Shown one piece after another: positions 19,508-30,509 of a stretch of DNA of 55,506 bases. Under the pieces are notes generated by a model. That model ran no database searches and was not told the DNA's origin. It saw only the letters and a list, made by a program, of their open reading frames with translations. The DNA is from Bremia lactucae (Eukaryota; Oomycota; Peronosporomycetes; Peronosporales; Peronosporaceae): NCBI RefSeq assembly GCF_004359215.1, contig NC_090613.1, positions 3,273,677-3,329,182 on the forward strand, read 5' to 3'. A program made the translations under genes and the position numbers. Numbering within the stretch: the first letter of the stretch is position 1; the number at the start of each line of letters is the position of its first letter.

Positions 19508-20626
19508 CATGGTCCATATATACGATGAACGGTCTATCTTGGGAGATAGACCCTAAACTTAGCTTGTTCATATTTCATGGCAAAAAGTTTAGTGTCATGC
19601 ATAGGTTATTGCGTTCAGTTATTTGCAGCTGACGTGATTGGTAACAGACGACGCGCTCCGCGCCGTCTGTATCGTATTGCATTGATGCACAGTAGATTGC
19701 GAAATCGCTGTTGTCACAGATCACATGGAATGGTCTGTCTTGATCCGCAATCGCCAAGATGGGGGATTGCATCAAGCTTTGCTTGATACTTCTTAAAGGA
19801 ACGCTGACAATGAGCGTTCCATACCATTTCTCGTCTTTTTTAAAGAGACGAGAGAGATGAACTGTTATCTCGACATAATTGCGGGAGTACTTGTGCAAGT
19901 ACGCCGCTAATCCAAGGAACTTTTTAGGTCCCTTGACATCGACTGGAACTGGCCAGTCATTAATTACCTTGATCATTTCGGGAATAGGGCGCACCCCATG
20001 TTTACCGACGATGCACCCAACAAGTGGTATTTCGCTTGCGCCGAATATACACTGCTAAAGATTTGCGTACAACTTATGCTTTCGCATAACTGTAAGAAGC
20101 TAACGAACGTAATTTTATGAACTTCCACGTCCGTCTTTCCGACCATGTCTCGGCTATGGACGAATACACCGTCAAATTAACTCGGTGCGAATTCTCGCAT
20201 CGGTCTCAACAGATTCGTTACGCATCTGTTAAATGTTGCAGGGGCGTTACTAAGCCCCTATGAAAAAACTAGCCATTCCCAGAGCACCCCACTGGGAGTG
20301 CTCCCTGCTGTGTACAGGATGTCCCTTTCACGCATAAGGATCTGATAAAATCCATCCATCAGATCCTTAGACGAAAAGGGGGTACTCTTAGACATACCAT
20401 CTATGATTACGGCTTTTCTAGGTATCGGGGTTTGAGCCGGTACCGTTGCAGCATTCAGTTTATTGAATGCGTGCACTATCCGCCACCCTCCTTTGGCCTT
20501 TCGCACACAAAAGGTCGGCGAGCTATGTGGGGAGGTTGATTCCCTTACATGGCCCGCTTTTACTCGATCGGTAAAGACTTTGTCGATCGCAAGTACTTGT
20601 TTACGAGGCAGTGGCCACTGCTTCAT
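19508..20626 (-). pseudogene. Family A RT/RNase H, copy A1b
   Basis: 20258-20626 reads QWPLPRKQVLAIDKVF, VRESTSPHSSPTFCVRKAKG, WRIVHAFNKLN, AQTPIPRK and LMDGFYQILMRE. This is RT up to the palm, with the first Asp region altered to SSKDLMDG. The YFDD segment near 20140-20200 is frameshifted. 19575-19994 gives the connection and RNase H: FLGLAAYLHKYSRNY, LSRLFKKDEKW, CDNSDFAIYC and VVCYQSRQLQ. Here Gypsy CDASDFAIG has become CDNSDFAIY, altering a conserved RNase H stretch. It ends at the family B LTR boundary. Confidence 0.8.
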
Positions 20627-21304
20627 GACACAGTACTTCGAGCCCGGTTTGAGCTCGATCTCATGTCGAGTGCCTTTATCCTTAGGCGACTCGCATGGAA
20701 GTGTTTCAGGGAATACATCCCTGAATCCTATTTAATCCTCGTTAGAGGATTTGTCTTGAGTGACTCCCAAGATTGAGTACTGTATCTTTCAATTCGAGTA
20801 TTCGCATCAGGACATTTTTGTCCATCGATGAGCTGCTGAGAACTCGGTCGTCTCCGCAAAAGTTACCGCTGACCGTATATCGGTTACGTATTCGTCCTCT
20901 GTGACGAGTACGCAGGTCTGCTTGATTCTACCACTTTGCAAATCTCTCAAAAACCACTTGGACTCTAGGGTTTGTAATTGAGTTATCTCAGAAGTTAACT
21001 TCGGAGGCGCCTACAGATCAAGAGTAGAAGCGCCTACTCTTGGTCCGTCATCAACCAAGGCATTCAATGTCTCGGTTTCTTCCTGGGATTTATCCACAGG
21101 CTGCCGAGGGATCAATCCCTTGGGATTCTGAAGTCTAGTCACTTCAGCGTTAACTATTTGAGGAGATTTCTCCTCAAGTACGTGGGGACCTTTTTTCTCA
21201 ACGTCTTCCGACTGTGCTTGCGCTATCACAGTCGGACCTCTACGGTCGCCTCTCTACTCGACCTAGGATCATCGTGTTGTCCATTTGGACAATTGGTATC
21301 TTCC

Positions 21305-22112
21305 TTAAGTGTCGTCCGCTAGGCTTAAATTCATGCCCCAATCCACTCGACTTGTTCGAGTGGTGGACCTTCGGCGCTGCCTGTGCATTCGCATACCGCC
21401 GGCAGCTGACTCCACAGTGTGAGTAGTTATCACACTATGATCTTGTGTAGTCGTACTAACGACCGTACCACAAGTGAGGCCATCGCACTCACTCGTAGTA
21501 CATCCACACGCTTGTGGAAACTCCAAGACGTTTATCAGATGGCCATCTGATGAGCAAGTGGCAGGCATCTTTACGGATTGATGCTGCCAGCTGATCCGTG
21601 GCTCATATTTTTCAAGCCAAAGTAGACCTAGAATAACATCAAATTTGTCATCCAAATCCAATACGATTTAATCATCATCGTACTGAAGATCTGTTAATGT
21701 GTAGTGAAATTTCACTACGCGTTTCATTACTGTTATCGACATCCCTCCAACGACTATCTAGCGACTGGCGACGAATAAAGTTATTCGACGCTCCAAAGTC
21801 CACTAGGGCTCTACGTGACAAATCATTTGTCACTTTTGACTTCAAAGTGATGAGGGACACCTCATCACCAGGTGCAGAGACACATAATGATTGTGTGTCT
21901 GGAGCAACTTTAGTCAAGAGATTTGCAAATTCTCTTGAGGTTGCTGGATCAGTAGGGTGTTGCGCTACTACTGACCCCGACCGTTTTTTTGGCGGTCCGC
22001 CTCGCTGTTGCGATTTCTCAACAACGTCGGACCCGCGACCATTGCCCTTTTTGGCATTCGGTCCATAATTATGTTCAGTACCTCTCGGTATGGGGTGTGG
22101 AGCACTGCACAC
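21305..22112 (-). pseudogene. Family A protease and gag C-terminus, copy A1b
   Basis: The minus-strand frame 21675-22112 begins in gag C-terminal sequence (SAPHPIPRGTEHNYG) and reaches the retropepsin box as LVDFGASNNFI, where D-F-G replaces D-S/C-G. It then degenerates. 21305-21661 gives LDDKFDVILGLLWLEKYEPR, the second protease signature. The altered active-site triplet suggests an inactive protease. Confidence 0.75.
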
Positions 22113-22890
22113 ATGAGCGTAGTTTCCTAACTTTTGATAGCGATTGCATTCCGCAATCGCTTATTGTTCGAAAAGCGAGGTTTCTCACGTTCGACATAGG
22201 AAAGGTCCATGGGTTCTAGACCTCCAAGCTCGTGTCGTCTTGGAGGACGATACGATGACGAACTAGCTTGAGTCTGTCTCAAGCTAAATCCTCCTGTTCT
22301 GCAGCGGACATTGTTTCTTCAAGGGTATTCAGTTCCAAGTGAAACAGGTGGGTCTTCACAGTACCATCCGTAAGACCTTGCATGAACACCGTAATCAGGG
22401 TGTTCATGAAATGGATTATTTGTGATACAACTCGCTAAGAGTCGTATGTGTTGGGCATAAGCGTGTACATCACGCTTGCCTTGCTTGTGTTTTAGAAGCT
22501 CTGATCGAGCTCTGAACTCAGCCCTTGGTGGCTCAAACGTTTGTTTGAGTCGGGTTTTAAAAGTCTCTAGCGACCCAAAGACGTATGAGTCGCGCAACTT
22601 GAGGCCCAATGCCCAAGTTTTGGCACGACCTGTCAGATTTGATTGAGCGAATGCGATTTGCATTTGCTCGTCGATGATGTGACGTGCCCTTATGGCATCG
22701 TCTAACTCGACAAACCATCTCAAGAGGGAGTCTTCTTCGACTCCATTATACTTAGAAATGTCAATCTTTAAAATTCCGGACGACGCGTTTGCGTCAATCC
22801 AGGTACAGGAGTCTGCACATGTTGTAAACTCAATAATTCTGCCTGTTGAGAGCCTTGCTGGTTAAGCAAGGCTTCCTTTTCTGTCGCCTC
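22113..22890 (-). pseudogene. Family A gag, copy A1b
   Basis: The open piece 22319-22723 reads RWFVELDDAIRARHIIDEQM, FAQSNLTGRAKTWALGLKLR, ETFKTRLKQTFEPPRAEFRA and QGKRDVHAYAQHIRLLAS. This is the capsid-like domain also found in A1 (inverted) and A2. The N-terminal part continues to about 22890 and meets LTR sequence without an untranslated leader. The start codon region is not identifiable. Confidence 0.75.
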
Positions 22891-22894
22891 GTAG

Positions 22895-23206
22895 AGGGTA
22901 AAATGAAAACTGTATTAAATATAATTAAGTGTCTCTTGTTCTATCTTTGTATATGTTGACTTGATTATAATCTAATACTAAACATGTAAATGAATTCTTA
23001 TCTCTATCTTATCAGTAACTCTCTTTGATTACTCCTACAGCTGACTAGTCTGCGGAATACATAAATATAATGGCCTATACCTATTTATGTATAAGAATTC
23101 TGAATATTACTATATAAAGTAATATCCTCCAAATATTATCTACCTTTTAGATAATATATTTACAACCTTTAAGTGTTGATTTCATGTAATGATTCACCCC
23201 GTTACA
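22895..23206 (-). repeat. Family A LTR fragment (5' LTR of A1b)
   Basis: It matches the right 310 bp of the LTR at 26248-26692, including the subfamily marker around 'cagctga(c/t)tagtctgcgg' and the end CACCCCGTTACA at 23206. The hairpin-bearing end is lost. Confidence 0.8.
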
Positions 23207-23559
23207 TTCAGATTGTTACTACAGTGCATGACACTTAAAACCAGCAAACCATTCCAGCCTCGTGCTTAGCACGGACTAAATCGTCAATGACGTCAAACTG
23301 CTCCCTTTGTAAAGGCCATTGTCTTGTGACATAGAAAGGCACTGAACGCTTTAAGTTCAAAAGGGAAACTGCACTTTATTTATTATTTAAATCTAAAAAC
23401 CTTCCCTAGCAAAATTAAAATAGATTTTGGCCGCCAGATATATATCTGGCGGCGACCACATTTGTTACCCATTATAAATGGGATCTGAGTAACTAATTAT
23501 TTAAAATTAGATAAAAGGGTATTTTACCCATAAAGTAAATGTACCACAACAACGGTTCT
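23207..23559. other. Non-coding spacer with a 22-bp palindrome
   Basis: I see no gene. The stretch contains the palindrome at 23431-23452 and otherwise A/T-rich sequence between a family A LTR and a family C LTR remnant. Confidence 0.5.
23431..23452. repeat. Perfect 22-bp palindrome
   Basis: ccgccagatat followed directly by atatctggcgg, with no loop. It is self-complementary across all 22 bases. Confidence 0.85.
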
Positions 23560-23905
23560 CCAACCGATGTGTGCCCCATAACATGCAGTTAGGTAGTTGG
23601 TGGGCGCCTAAGCGGCCTCGCCTAATAAACAAGTACCTTAGGACAAGTGTCGTCACGGAAGCGGTAATCCGGCTTCACGTGCGCACTTAAGCAAAAAAGT
23701 AGTTCATAGACTAACTTATATTTAATCGAATTGAATATTAATACTTTTAACAATCAATGGATGCCACCTCTGTAGATGTGCATCCTACGTTGCGAGCGTA
23801 TTATTCTGACGAGTGGCAGGTCTGTTTACTTCACATGAAGTTTTTGACCATCCCGTTAAGTACGCTTTGTGGATTGACGGGTTTGTGTGGCATTTTGTGC
23901 GCAAA
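23560..23905 (-). repeat. Family C LTR remnant (solo)
   Basis: It shares 'gtagttggtgggcgcctaag', 'aagtacctta', 'gtcacggaagcggtaatccggcttcacgtgcgcac' and 'caatcaatggatgccacc' with 13576-13951. It lacks the expected TTACA end, so it is truncated on the right. Confidence 0.6.
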
Positions 23906-24133
23906 GATACAATCAAGTTAGGGATGTTTGAAATTATTGCCATACTTTTGCACTAAAGCGGTTAATTGGAGAAGAGGGCAGTGAATCGACTGCTGGTGAA
24001 AGAGATATGGGCATAAGCTGTTCGATTTACGACTTGCGAAAGAACATGTGGTAATGCATTGAAAGTAGATGCGCAGAATATACGCATCCTCAATAAAGTG
24101 CATTTTGTCTCCATTAGTATTGTCACTTGAACC

Positions 24134-25846
24134 CTACAGTTGGTCTGCTGTATCGGAGAAAATGCCCGCCTCGGGACTACTATCAAGTTTGGACTTCGTG
24201 TGGTGCTTGAAGCGCATATAAGCGTGGTCGTCTCCTGAGCGGTCACGGACACAGCGATCCAGTCGAGGAATATGCACATTTAGCACATCCTCCAAAAATG
24301 TCTTGTTCGTCGTGTTGATAGTCGGAAAGTTTTTAATTGACGTCGATGATAAAGCGAACTTCAGGCCAGGCTGTACAACATCCCACTGCGTCATAATGTC
24401 ATCGTGTGCCCGATCAGATTTGCATAAAAATGGTCCGTACACCTGGTTAAAGGTGAGTGGCAACCAATGCAGCACACTCTTGCGCTTGTATTCAATGTTA
24501 AGTATTGATGCCTTCCACAGTGCAAAATTTGAGGCACATGACAGTAATACAACTTTCAGAAATGTGCTCAACTTGAACAGCGACTGTGAGCGCGACACTT
24601 GCTTAAACCAGTTCATTTCCCAAGCAGATGTGCGGGCACCAGACAATTGAACGGAGATCGCACCTGATAGTTGCGATTGAGAGGATGGAGAAGATGGTAA
24701 TCCCGACAGCGCCATCGTGCCAGTGGTTAAAGGTATCACAGGGGCTCGGTAGCCTACTGTTCGGATTAGATAAAACGTCGTGAAGCCTATACCCGCCGCA
24801 ATACTCGCAATCTGCGCACGCCTCCAGAACGTGCACAGGTCCAGATACTCCTTCTTGCATGCTTCAATCAGCGTCATGTGCATTTTGAGCCTTACTGTGG
24901 TGGCCTTAAGTAGATTTAAAATATTATCCGTTGCACGATCAGGTGCTCGCTCCACTTCACGAATCACTTCGCCACGAATTCCGTCAAACTCATGCGCTAG
25001 CATGTTTGACACATTGAGCGGAATTTGTTCAATAACTGAGGTGGACGGAGCGATTCGCTTTTCTTGTGGAACGTACATGGTGTATATGGTTGGCAAATCT
25101 TTGCGTCGGATAACCTTGCTGAGATTCCAGCACAGCGCTCCGTATGCACGCCCAAAGTCGTGAACAGTTTCAAAGTCGTCCACTTTGTTAAGAATCAGCA
25201 ACACTTTGCTTGTCATTCCCTGCAAAGACTTAGTGAGCACGTCCAGTGTCTCGAACGTCGTTCCCGGCTTGTCCGGGTCAAACATGACCAGAATTACGTC
25301 TGCCCGGTCCGCAAACCAATGAACAACCCGTTTAAAGTCATAGCCCCGGTCCTCGTCCGTGCGGTCCAGCGACGTGCCGGGCGGATCAATCATACCTGGT
25401 GAGTCTACAATCATAAGTCCACTTTTGTCCAACAGCTCGCTACCAGCCACCACTTTGAGTTCGATCTGTGACACAAACTCGTGGCCGAAAAGGCGCTCCA
25501 CGTCATTAAAGCCGAATTGCGCGTGTCTGACAAGCGCCGCGCCATCGAGTCGCTCTTCTCGTGCACCACCTACTAGCACCGTGAAGGTACAATCTGTGGG
25601 TGCGCGTCCAGTCTTCTGCACATTCTGGCCCAGCATGTAATTGATGAAAGTGCTCTTTCCCGACGAATGATTGCCCAGCACCAGCACCATGGGCACGTTG
25701 ATGGGTGCAAAGGATGGGAAATGCATCTCCGCACGCACAATTTCCAGCTGATCGTAAAGTTCGCCCACATCTTTTTGAATCATGCGATTCACTTCACCAG
25801 CGACGCGAACCTGGCACTTTGCTCCACCACTTAAGCGCGCCGTCAT
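24134..25846 (-). CDS. Dynamin-superfamily (EHD/sarcalumenin-like) GTPase
   Basis: A single 570-codon exon on the minus strand, ATG at 25846, stop TAG at 24134-24136. The GTPase domain is near the N-terminus: P-loop GNHSSGKST (residues 58-66), switch I Thr in RAPTDCTFT, DSPG (148-151) with RGYDFKRVVHWFADRAD after it, and NKVD (220-223). The spacing and the RGYDF...WFADRAD...LVMFD pattern are those of the EHD/sarcalumenin branch of dynamin-like proteins, which tubulate membranes. A hydrophobic segment at about 346-363 may be membrane-embedded. The C-terminal half is not recognised and no EH domain is visible. The gene is intact and lies between transposon remnants, with about 400 bp of upstream DNA before the family A LTR at 26248. 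The precise subfamily is inference. Confidence 0.85.
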   Translation of the reverse strand: MTARLSGGAKCQVRVAGEVNRMIQKDVGELYDQLEIVRAEMHFPSFAPINVPMVLVLGNHSSGKSTFINYMLGQNVQKTGRAPTDCTFTVLVGGAREERLDGAALVRHAQFGFNDVERLFGHEFVSQIELKVVAGSELLDKSGLMIVDSPGMIDPPGTSLDRTDEDRGYDFKRVVHWFADRADVILVMFDPDKPGTTFETLDVLTKSLQGMTSKVLLILNKVDDFETVHDFGRAYGALCWNLSKVIRRKDLPTIYTMYVPQEKRIAPSTSVIEQIPLNVSNMLAHEFDGIRGEVIREVERAPDRATDNILNLLKATTVRLKMHMTLIEACKKEYLDLCTFWRRAQIASIAAGIGFTTFYLIRTVGYRAPVIPLTTGTMALSGLPSSPSSQSQLSGAISVQLSGARTSAWEMNWFKQVSRSQSLFKLSTFLKVVLLSCASNFALWKASILNIEYKRKSVLHWLPLTFNQVYGPFLCKSDRAHDDIMTQWDVVQPGLKFALSSTSIKNFPTINTTNKTFLEDVLNVHIPRLDRCVRDRSGDDHAYMRFKHHTKSKLDSSPEAGIFSDTADQL

Positions 25847-26247
25847 GATGCTAGCAAATAAATTTGTTCATGGAATGGCTACAAGAAATAAACGATAATG
25901 GCGAAAAATACAATTATTTTGAAGGTATTAAATTGCAAAAATTAAATTCCTTTTGTATTCGAATTTTTGAAAAGTTCATGATTGTTACTCAATACAAAAG
26001 TATTTAAGGTGTTATACATAATTACATCAGGAGGTAACATGCAGTATCCGATTAACGGATACTGCGAGTCATATGTTGTCGGTCTATATTATTAAAGTAT
26101 AGACCAAAAAATATTAGCTAATGATAAGTCGACCTCCTCAACAAGACGAGTCTCGCTTGCGTTCAAACTTCTTCTCCATTTGACAAGACAAGCTGTCGAT
26201 GCATGATTACGTTCAGAAACAAGACACCTCGCTTCGTGTATCATCAC
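25847..26247. other. Upstream region of the GTPase gene with two hairpins
   Basis: A non-coding A/T-rich stretch that should contain the GTPase promoter. Two stem-loops lie close together: gcagtatccg-attaa-cggatactgc (26041-26065) and ggtctata-9 nt-tatagacc (26081-26105). No clear oomycete initiator consensus was identified by eye. Confidence 0.5.
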
Positions 26248-26692
26248 TGTAACGGGGCACTACGACTTGTACTGCTTCAGTACAAGTCCACTTCGCACTG
26301 CTTCAGTTGCGAGTGGTGCCTTACGTCACTTCACGTACACTAGTACGTGCAGAGGAAGACTTCTCTTTAAGACAACTACCTTAAAGACGGTTAAATGAAA
26401 ACTGTATTGATATAATTAAGTTTCTTCTTCTTTTTACCTGTTGATGCTTACTTAATTATAAACTATTACTAGACATGCAATTGAAATCTTATCGATCTAT
26501 CTCTCTTTGTTTACGTTTACAGCTGATTAGTCTGCGGGATAAATAGATAAAACGGCTTTTACCTATTTATGGATAAGATTTCCGAGCATTACTAGAAAAA
26601 GTAATATTCTCCAAATATTATCTACCTTTTCGATAATATATCAATTAACAACCTTTAAGTGTTAATTTTATGTAGCGATACACCCCGTTACA
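26248..26692 (-). repeat. Family A LTR (3' LTR of A2)
   Basis: 445 bp with exact 10-bp terminal inverted repeats TGTAACGGGG and CCCCGTTACA. It has the hairpin GACTTGTACTG-ctt-CAGTACAAGTC at 26264-26288. It belongs to the subfamily with 'tttacagctgattagtctgcgg', as do 22895-23206 and 49150-49585. Confidence 0.9.
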
Positions 26693-26830
26693 TCACCCCT
26701 CCCTTAAAAGACAATCACTCTGACTGTCATTGGATGGAGTGGTCACTTGTGACCACTACCACTTAATTTTAAAATGATGTTGATTGGTCAGAACCATCAA
26801 TTTAAATTCCATCGCATGAAGAATAAATCC

Positions 26831-28459
26831 ATGCGGGCTGCTGGTAGTGCGGAGCCTTCGGCTGCGGCCCACAGCCGCGGGTGACGCACTGTTATCTCTT
26901 GCGGCAGACGTTCCGTCTGCCGTAGTATCTTTTTCTCGCGGATACACCACGTGAATTCGACCCCTCTTTGGAGGTCGACTACAAATGCGAGTCGGATGAA
27001 ATGGCCGACTCGGGGAGAATAGAACAGTCGCGTGATAGACGTCAGGCGGCTGACTATGAGCCTTCGAATGAGAGGGCTCATTCTGATAGACGAGTCTATA
27101 GTCTGTTTGGTTCGGACGATGGGGATGATACCTCATCGCCTGTTCAGTCTTCCGTACGGTCATCTGCACCTATTTCTGTGCAAGGTGATGACGATTGCAT
27201 TAGCCATCGTGATAAAAGTTCCCCTCTTGTGGGTACCCCTGCTTCAGTGGGCATGTGAAAACAATAAAATATCTCGTCTCGCCCCTGAAAGAAGCTGTGG
27301 ATTTTGCCAGAACGTCTAATCAATAGCTTGTCTGAAGAAACTACTCCTCACAACAAATATCCTTTATTTATTGCGACAAAGCTACATGGCCTTGAACCCA
27401 GCGCGAAGAACTTTCGCTCCGAAGAAGATTTTTATCTCGATGCTTTTCTTAAGCATCGATGGTATAGTGGCAACAATGAGCGAGATAAAATCTCGCTTAT
27501 GCAAGCCTGGAGCGCGTTCATTCGCAATGTCAAAGACATTGGACGCGAGGCCTGGCTTCAAAAACTTAACGCAATCGCGTTAAGTTTGAGAATAGAACTC
27601 CAACCGGTGCAAATTATAAATTGCATCGGTTATCACGTGAGGCTGGGCTTCCATGCCTCGCGTGGGGTGATCCCTGTCCGTGTTGTGATGACAACTCGCA
27701 CAGAGTAAAAGGAGATGTCTATTCGCTTTTTTTCGCCCTGGGGAAGGGCTCGCATCTCTATTGACATGCGTGATACGATTGAGGTTTTGCAATCAATTTA
27801 CAAGCACCAGGGGCGCGTGTTTTCCGATGGACCTTCTGAACCATCGGATGGGTCTCGTCATACTGACGGACGAGGCCCTCAACGTCAGCAACTAGCTGGG
27901 AACGAGGCTCCCAGCTGTCATGTGAAGGTGGATATCCGCGCCAGCTAAAGAGATCACTCGTTCGCTGCCCCTTCACATCACGGTGGTTTTATATACGTTT
28001 CACAAGGAAACTGCGACCACCGTGGGAATCCACCAATGGTTGTGGTGGAGGAGGAAAAATTAGATCCGAACCGTGTGACGGATCTAGAGTCAAAAATCGA
28101 CAAAATCGATCGCTTCCTCCATGATTTGGAAAGGGACTTGACCACGAGCGTGGCAAGCGTCGCTCGTTGGAGCAGACGGTGCAGACTCACCATATCGAGC
28201 GGTTAGAAGACCGTTCGAAGAGTGCGTACTCCATGTTGGAGTACGAACGAAAATATCCCGCTCTTTGTGATGAGCTGTCGTCAGCTCATCGCAGTTTCGA
28301 GGAAACTCGGAACCGGCATGAGAAACTCAAGGTTCAACATGAGAATCTGGTTCTCGATCACAAGAATCTTTTAGGGATTCTTAAAAAGGATCTTCAATCC
28401 GTCCTCGGAAGAAGCCGCGTACTGATGGTACGGGCGGAGCCGACCAACGTAAAATGTAG
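26831..28459 (+). pseudogene. Family A antisense ORF (coiled-coil protein), copy A2
   Basis: ATG at 26831 (MRAAGSAEPSAAAHS), about 140 bp inside the 3' LTR, reading opposite to pol. Blocks in order: acidic EVDYKCESDEMADSG; SLFGSDDGDDTSSPVQSSV; a conserved middle (27304-27708) with LFIATKLHGLEPSAKNF, EEDFYLDAFLKHRWYSG and ISLMQAWSAFIRNVKDIGRE; LPCLAWGDPCPCC (about 27650-27690); EVLQSIYKHQGRVFSDG (27775-27830); and a coiled coil (28080-28380: RSLEQTVQTHHIERLEDRSK, LEYERKYPALCDELSSAHRS, QHENLVLDHKNLLGIL). The ancestral stop is TAG at 28457-28459. Three or more frameshifts are present. Its end overlaps the integrase stop at 28371 by about 89 bp. The protein family is unrecognised. It is likely an additional transposon gene of the type described between pol and LTR in some plant Gypsy elements. 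Confidence 0.8.
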
Positions 28460-29636
28460 CATGCGTTCGCATTATACGTGGCAGTTCTATTGCGTACGCG
28501 TTGCCTCTGCGATGCAGTACACGGAAAGGCCCAATGAACTTGGGTAGTAGTTTACTGCTACCCACATAAGTGACTAAACGCTTAGGTAGGTTTACCGGAA
28601 AGAGTAGCACTAGATCATTAGTTTTAAATGAATGAACATTTGCTCTTCCATGTTTGTCTGCATTCAGTTTCTGTCGGTCCACTGCGTTACCAATGGAATC
28701 CTGAACGAAACGGAATATTGATTCTCGAAATAGCAGAAATTCTTCTGCTGACTCATTTGTTTTGTCTTTTCAGTACACTTGTGCGCACTGCCATGAGATC
28801 TTTCTCATCTTCGATGTCGATTTCTTCGACATCGACATAACCCGCGTCATTGTTAACTTCGACTTGTGATGAACATGAGCCAGAAGTGGTTTTGCTCGTG
28901 CGAGTCCACCCCCCATTGAACTAGAGGATCCCTCTAATTTGGTGGGTATGCGAGGATGGCGTAAGCCATTCACAAAGAACGATGTATGCGTTGTAGACGC
29001 ATGCAACGGATACGATTGGACGTAACCTCGTAGTATCTCTTCGAGGACGCGATTTACGCGTTCTGTTTGACCATCCGTTTCCGGGTGATCAGATGTTGAC
29101 ATAGTCAGCCGTGTTCCGAGAGATCGGAACACGGATTGCCAGAACTCCGCCGTGAACCGTGGATCCCTATCCGAGCCCAATTTACGGGGTAGACCGTGGA
29201 GTTTGAATACCGTGCGGGCACAGCCCGGAGCCGTAATCGACTTTAGTACTGCAGCAAGATGTACCATCTTGCAGAATATGTCTACAAAATCAAGGATTCC
29301 ATTGTTATTGTGATCGTCTTTGGGAATTTCGAAGACGAAGTCCATATTTACGGACTCCCAACACTCTGCCGGAAGTGGGAGAGGTTGGAGAGGTGCACGG
29401 TGGGAAGGGATTGGCTTCACCCGTTGACATACCTCGCAAGCACGAATGTACATGCGCACGAACTGATACTGGCGGGGCCAGTAAAAGTCGCGACTTACTG
29501 TGAGGTAAGTCTTCTCACGTCCACGATGCCCACTTGTCGGTGCATCGTGACACTCATACATGATGCGCAAGCGCAAATCATTGTGAGTTGGGACGACGAC
29601 ACGTGGAGTGTCGCCGGCAACGGCTGTATAATACAA
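28371..29636 (-). pseudogene. Family A integrase, copy A2
   Basis: The frame 28770-29636 begins in the RNase H-integrase linker and has the full HHCC zinc site (ECHDAPTSGHRGRE, then CEVCQR), the DDE core with first Asp in VNMDFVFEIPKD, second Asp in GSDRDPRFTAEFWQS and the Glu in DGQTERVNRVLEE. Compared with A1 16 residues are lost after QSYP. After a frameshift near 28780 the tail 28371-28682 (TNDLVLLFPVNLPKRLV, KFIGPFRVLHRRGNAY, FYVGRLRPYHQY) ends at a stop at 28371. No chromodomain is seen. Catalytic residues are all present, so only the frameshift and deletion break it. Confidence 0.85.
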
Positions 29637-29767
29637 TAAGCCGTTGCGCGTTGTGTATCGATCGGATGACGATCGATATAAAGCCGTTTAATCTTTAAAA
29701 GATTTATCGGATGGATTCATTAGATCCATTAAACAAAGAAGGTCTTTATCTTCTGTGTAGGCTTTCT

Positions 29768-30509
29768 TTATGTCTTCAACCAAGGTTGATGACGGGACAC
29801 TCGTAGTGAGTGTTGCAGCAGTGGGATTATTTTCACTGTTGCTGTGCAACGCTGACTCGAAACGAGCCGGCGTGATAATGCATCAGCGACAACATTAAGT
29901 CGTCCTGGTTTATATTCTACGGAGAAATTATACTCCGCGACGAAGGATAGCCACCTCGCCATTCTTTGCGAGAGGTGGCTATCCTTCTTGGTTTAATTAC
30001 AGCCGTGCGTAATGACGCATGGTCCGTATATACGATGAACGGTCTATCTCCTCGGAGAAAGACCTCAATTTAGCCAATGCATTATTTCATGGCAAGGAGT
30101 TCCTTGTCATGCGCTGGGTAATTGCGTTCAGCTGGTTGCAGCTGACGCGATTGGTAACGGACGACGCGTCCCCGCCGTCTGTATCGTATTGCATTAATGC
30201 GCAGCCGATTGCGAAATCGCTGGCATCACAGACCACATGGAATGGTCTGTTTTGATCTGCAATCGCCAACATAGGCGATTGCATCAAAGCTTTGCTTGAT
30301 ACCTTCAAACGAACGCTGACAATCAGCGTTCCGTTACCATTTCTCGTTTTCCTTTCTAGAGACGAGAGAGATGGAGTACTTGTGCAAATACGCCGCTTAA
30401 CCAAGGAACTTTTTAAGTCCCTTGACATCGACTGAAACTGGCCAGTCGGTAATAGCCTTGATATTTTCGGTATCAGGGCGCAAGCCGTGTTTTCCGTCGA
30501 TGCACTCAA
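29768..30509 (-). pseudogene. Family A RNase H and connection, copy A2
   Basis: 30087-30509 includes ALMQSPMLAIADQNRPFHVV, CDASDFAIGCALMQYDTDG and then a frameshift. 29768-29962 gives RWLSFVAEYNFSVEYKPG and LNVVADALSRR, the typical end of Gypsy RNase H. The region between carries the HDKEL motif out of frame (near 30100). Confidence 0.8.

Larger units (their letters stand above)
19508..23206 (-). mobile_element. Ty3/Gypsy element, family A, copy A1b (3' truncated)
   Basis: A leftward element keeping RNase H (19508-19994), RT (20100-20626), spacer, protease (21305-22112), gag (22113-22890) and the outer part of a 5' LTR (22895-23206). Integrase, antisense ORF and 3' LTR are absent: the family B LTR end at 19507 replaces them. 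Gag sequence runs directly into the middle of the LTR at about 22895, so the 5' untranslated region and half of the LTR are also deleted. Confidence 0.8.

Noticed and set aside
24303..24650. Plus-strand ORFs across 24303-25640
   Set aside because: They are shadows of the intact GTPase gene on the minus strand and have no protein features of their own.
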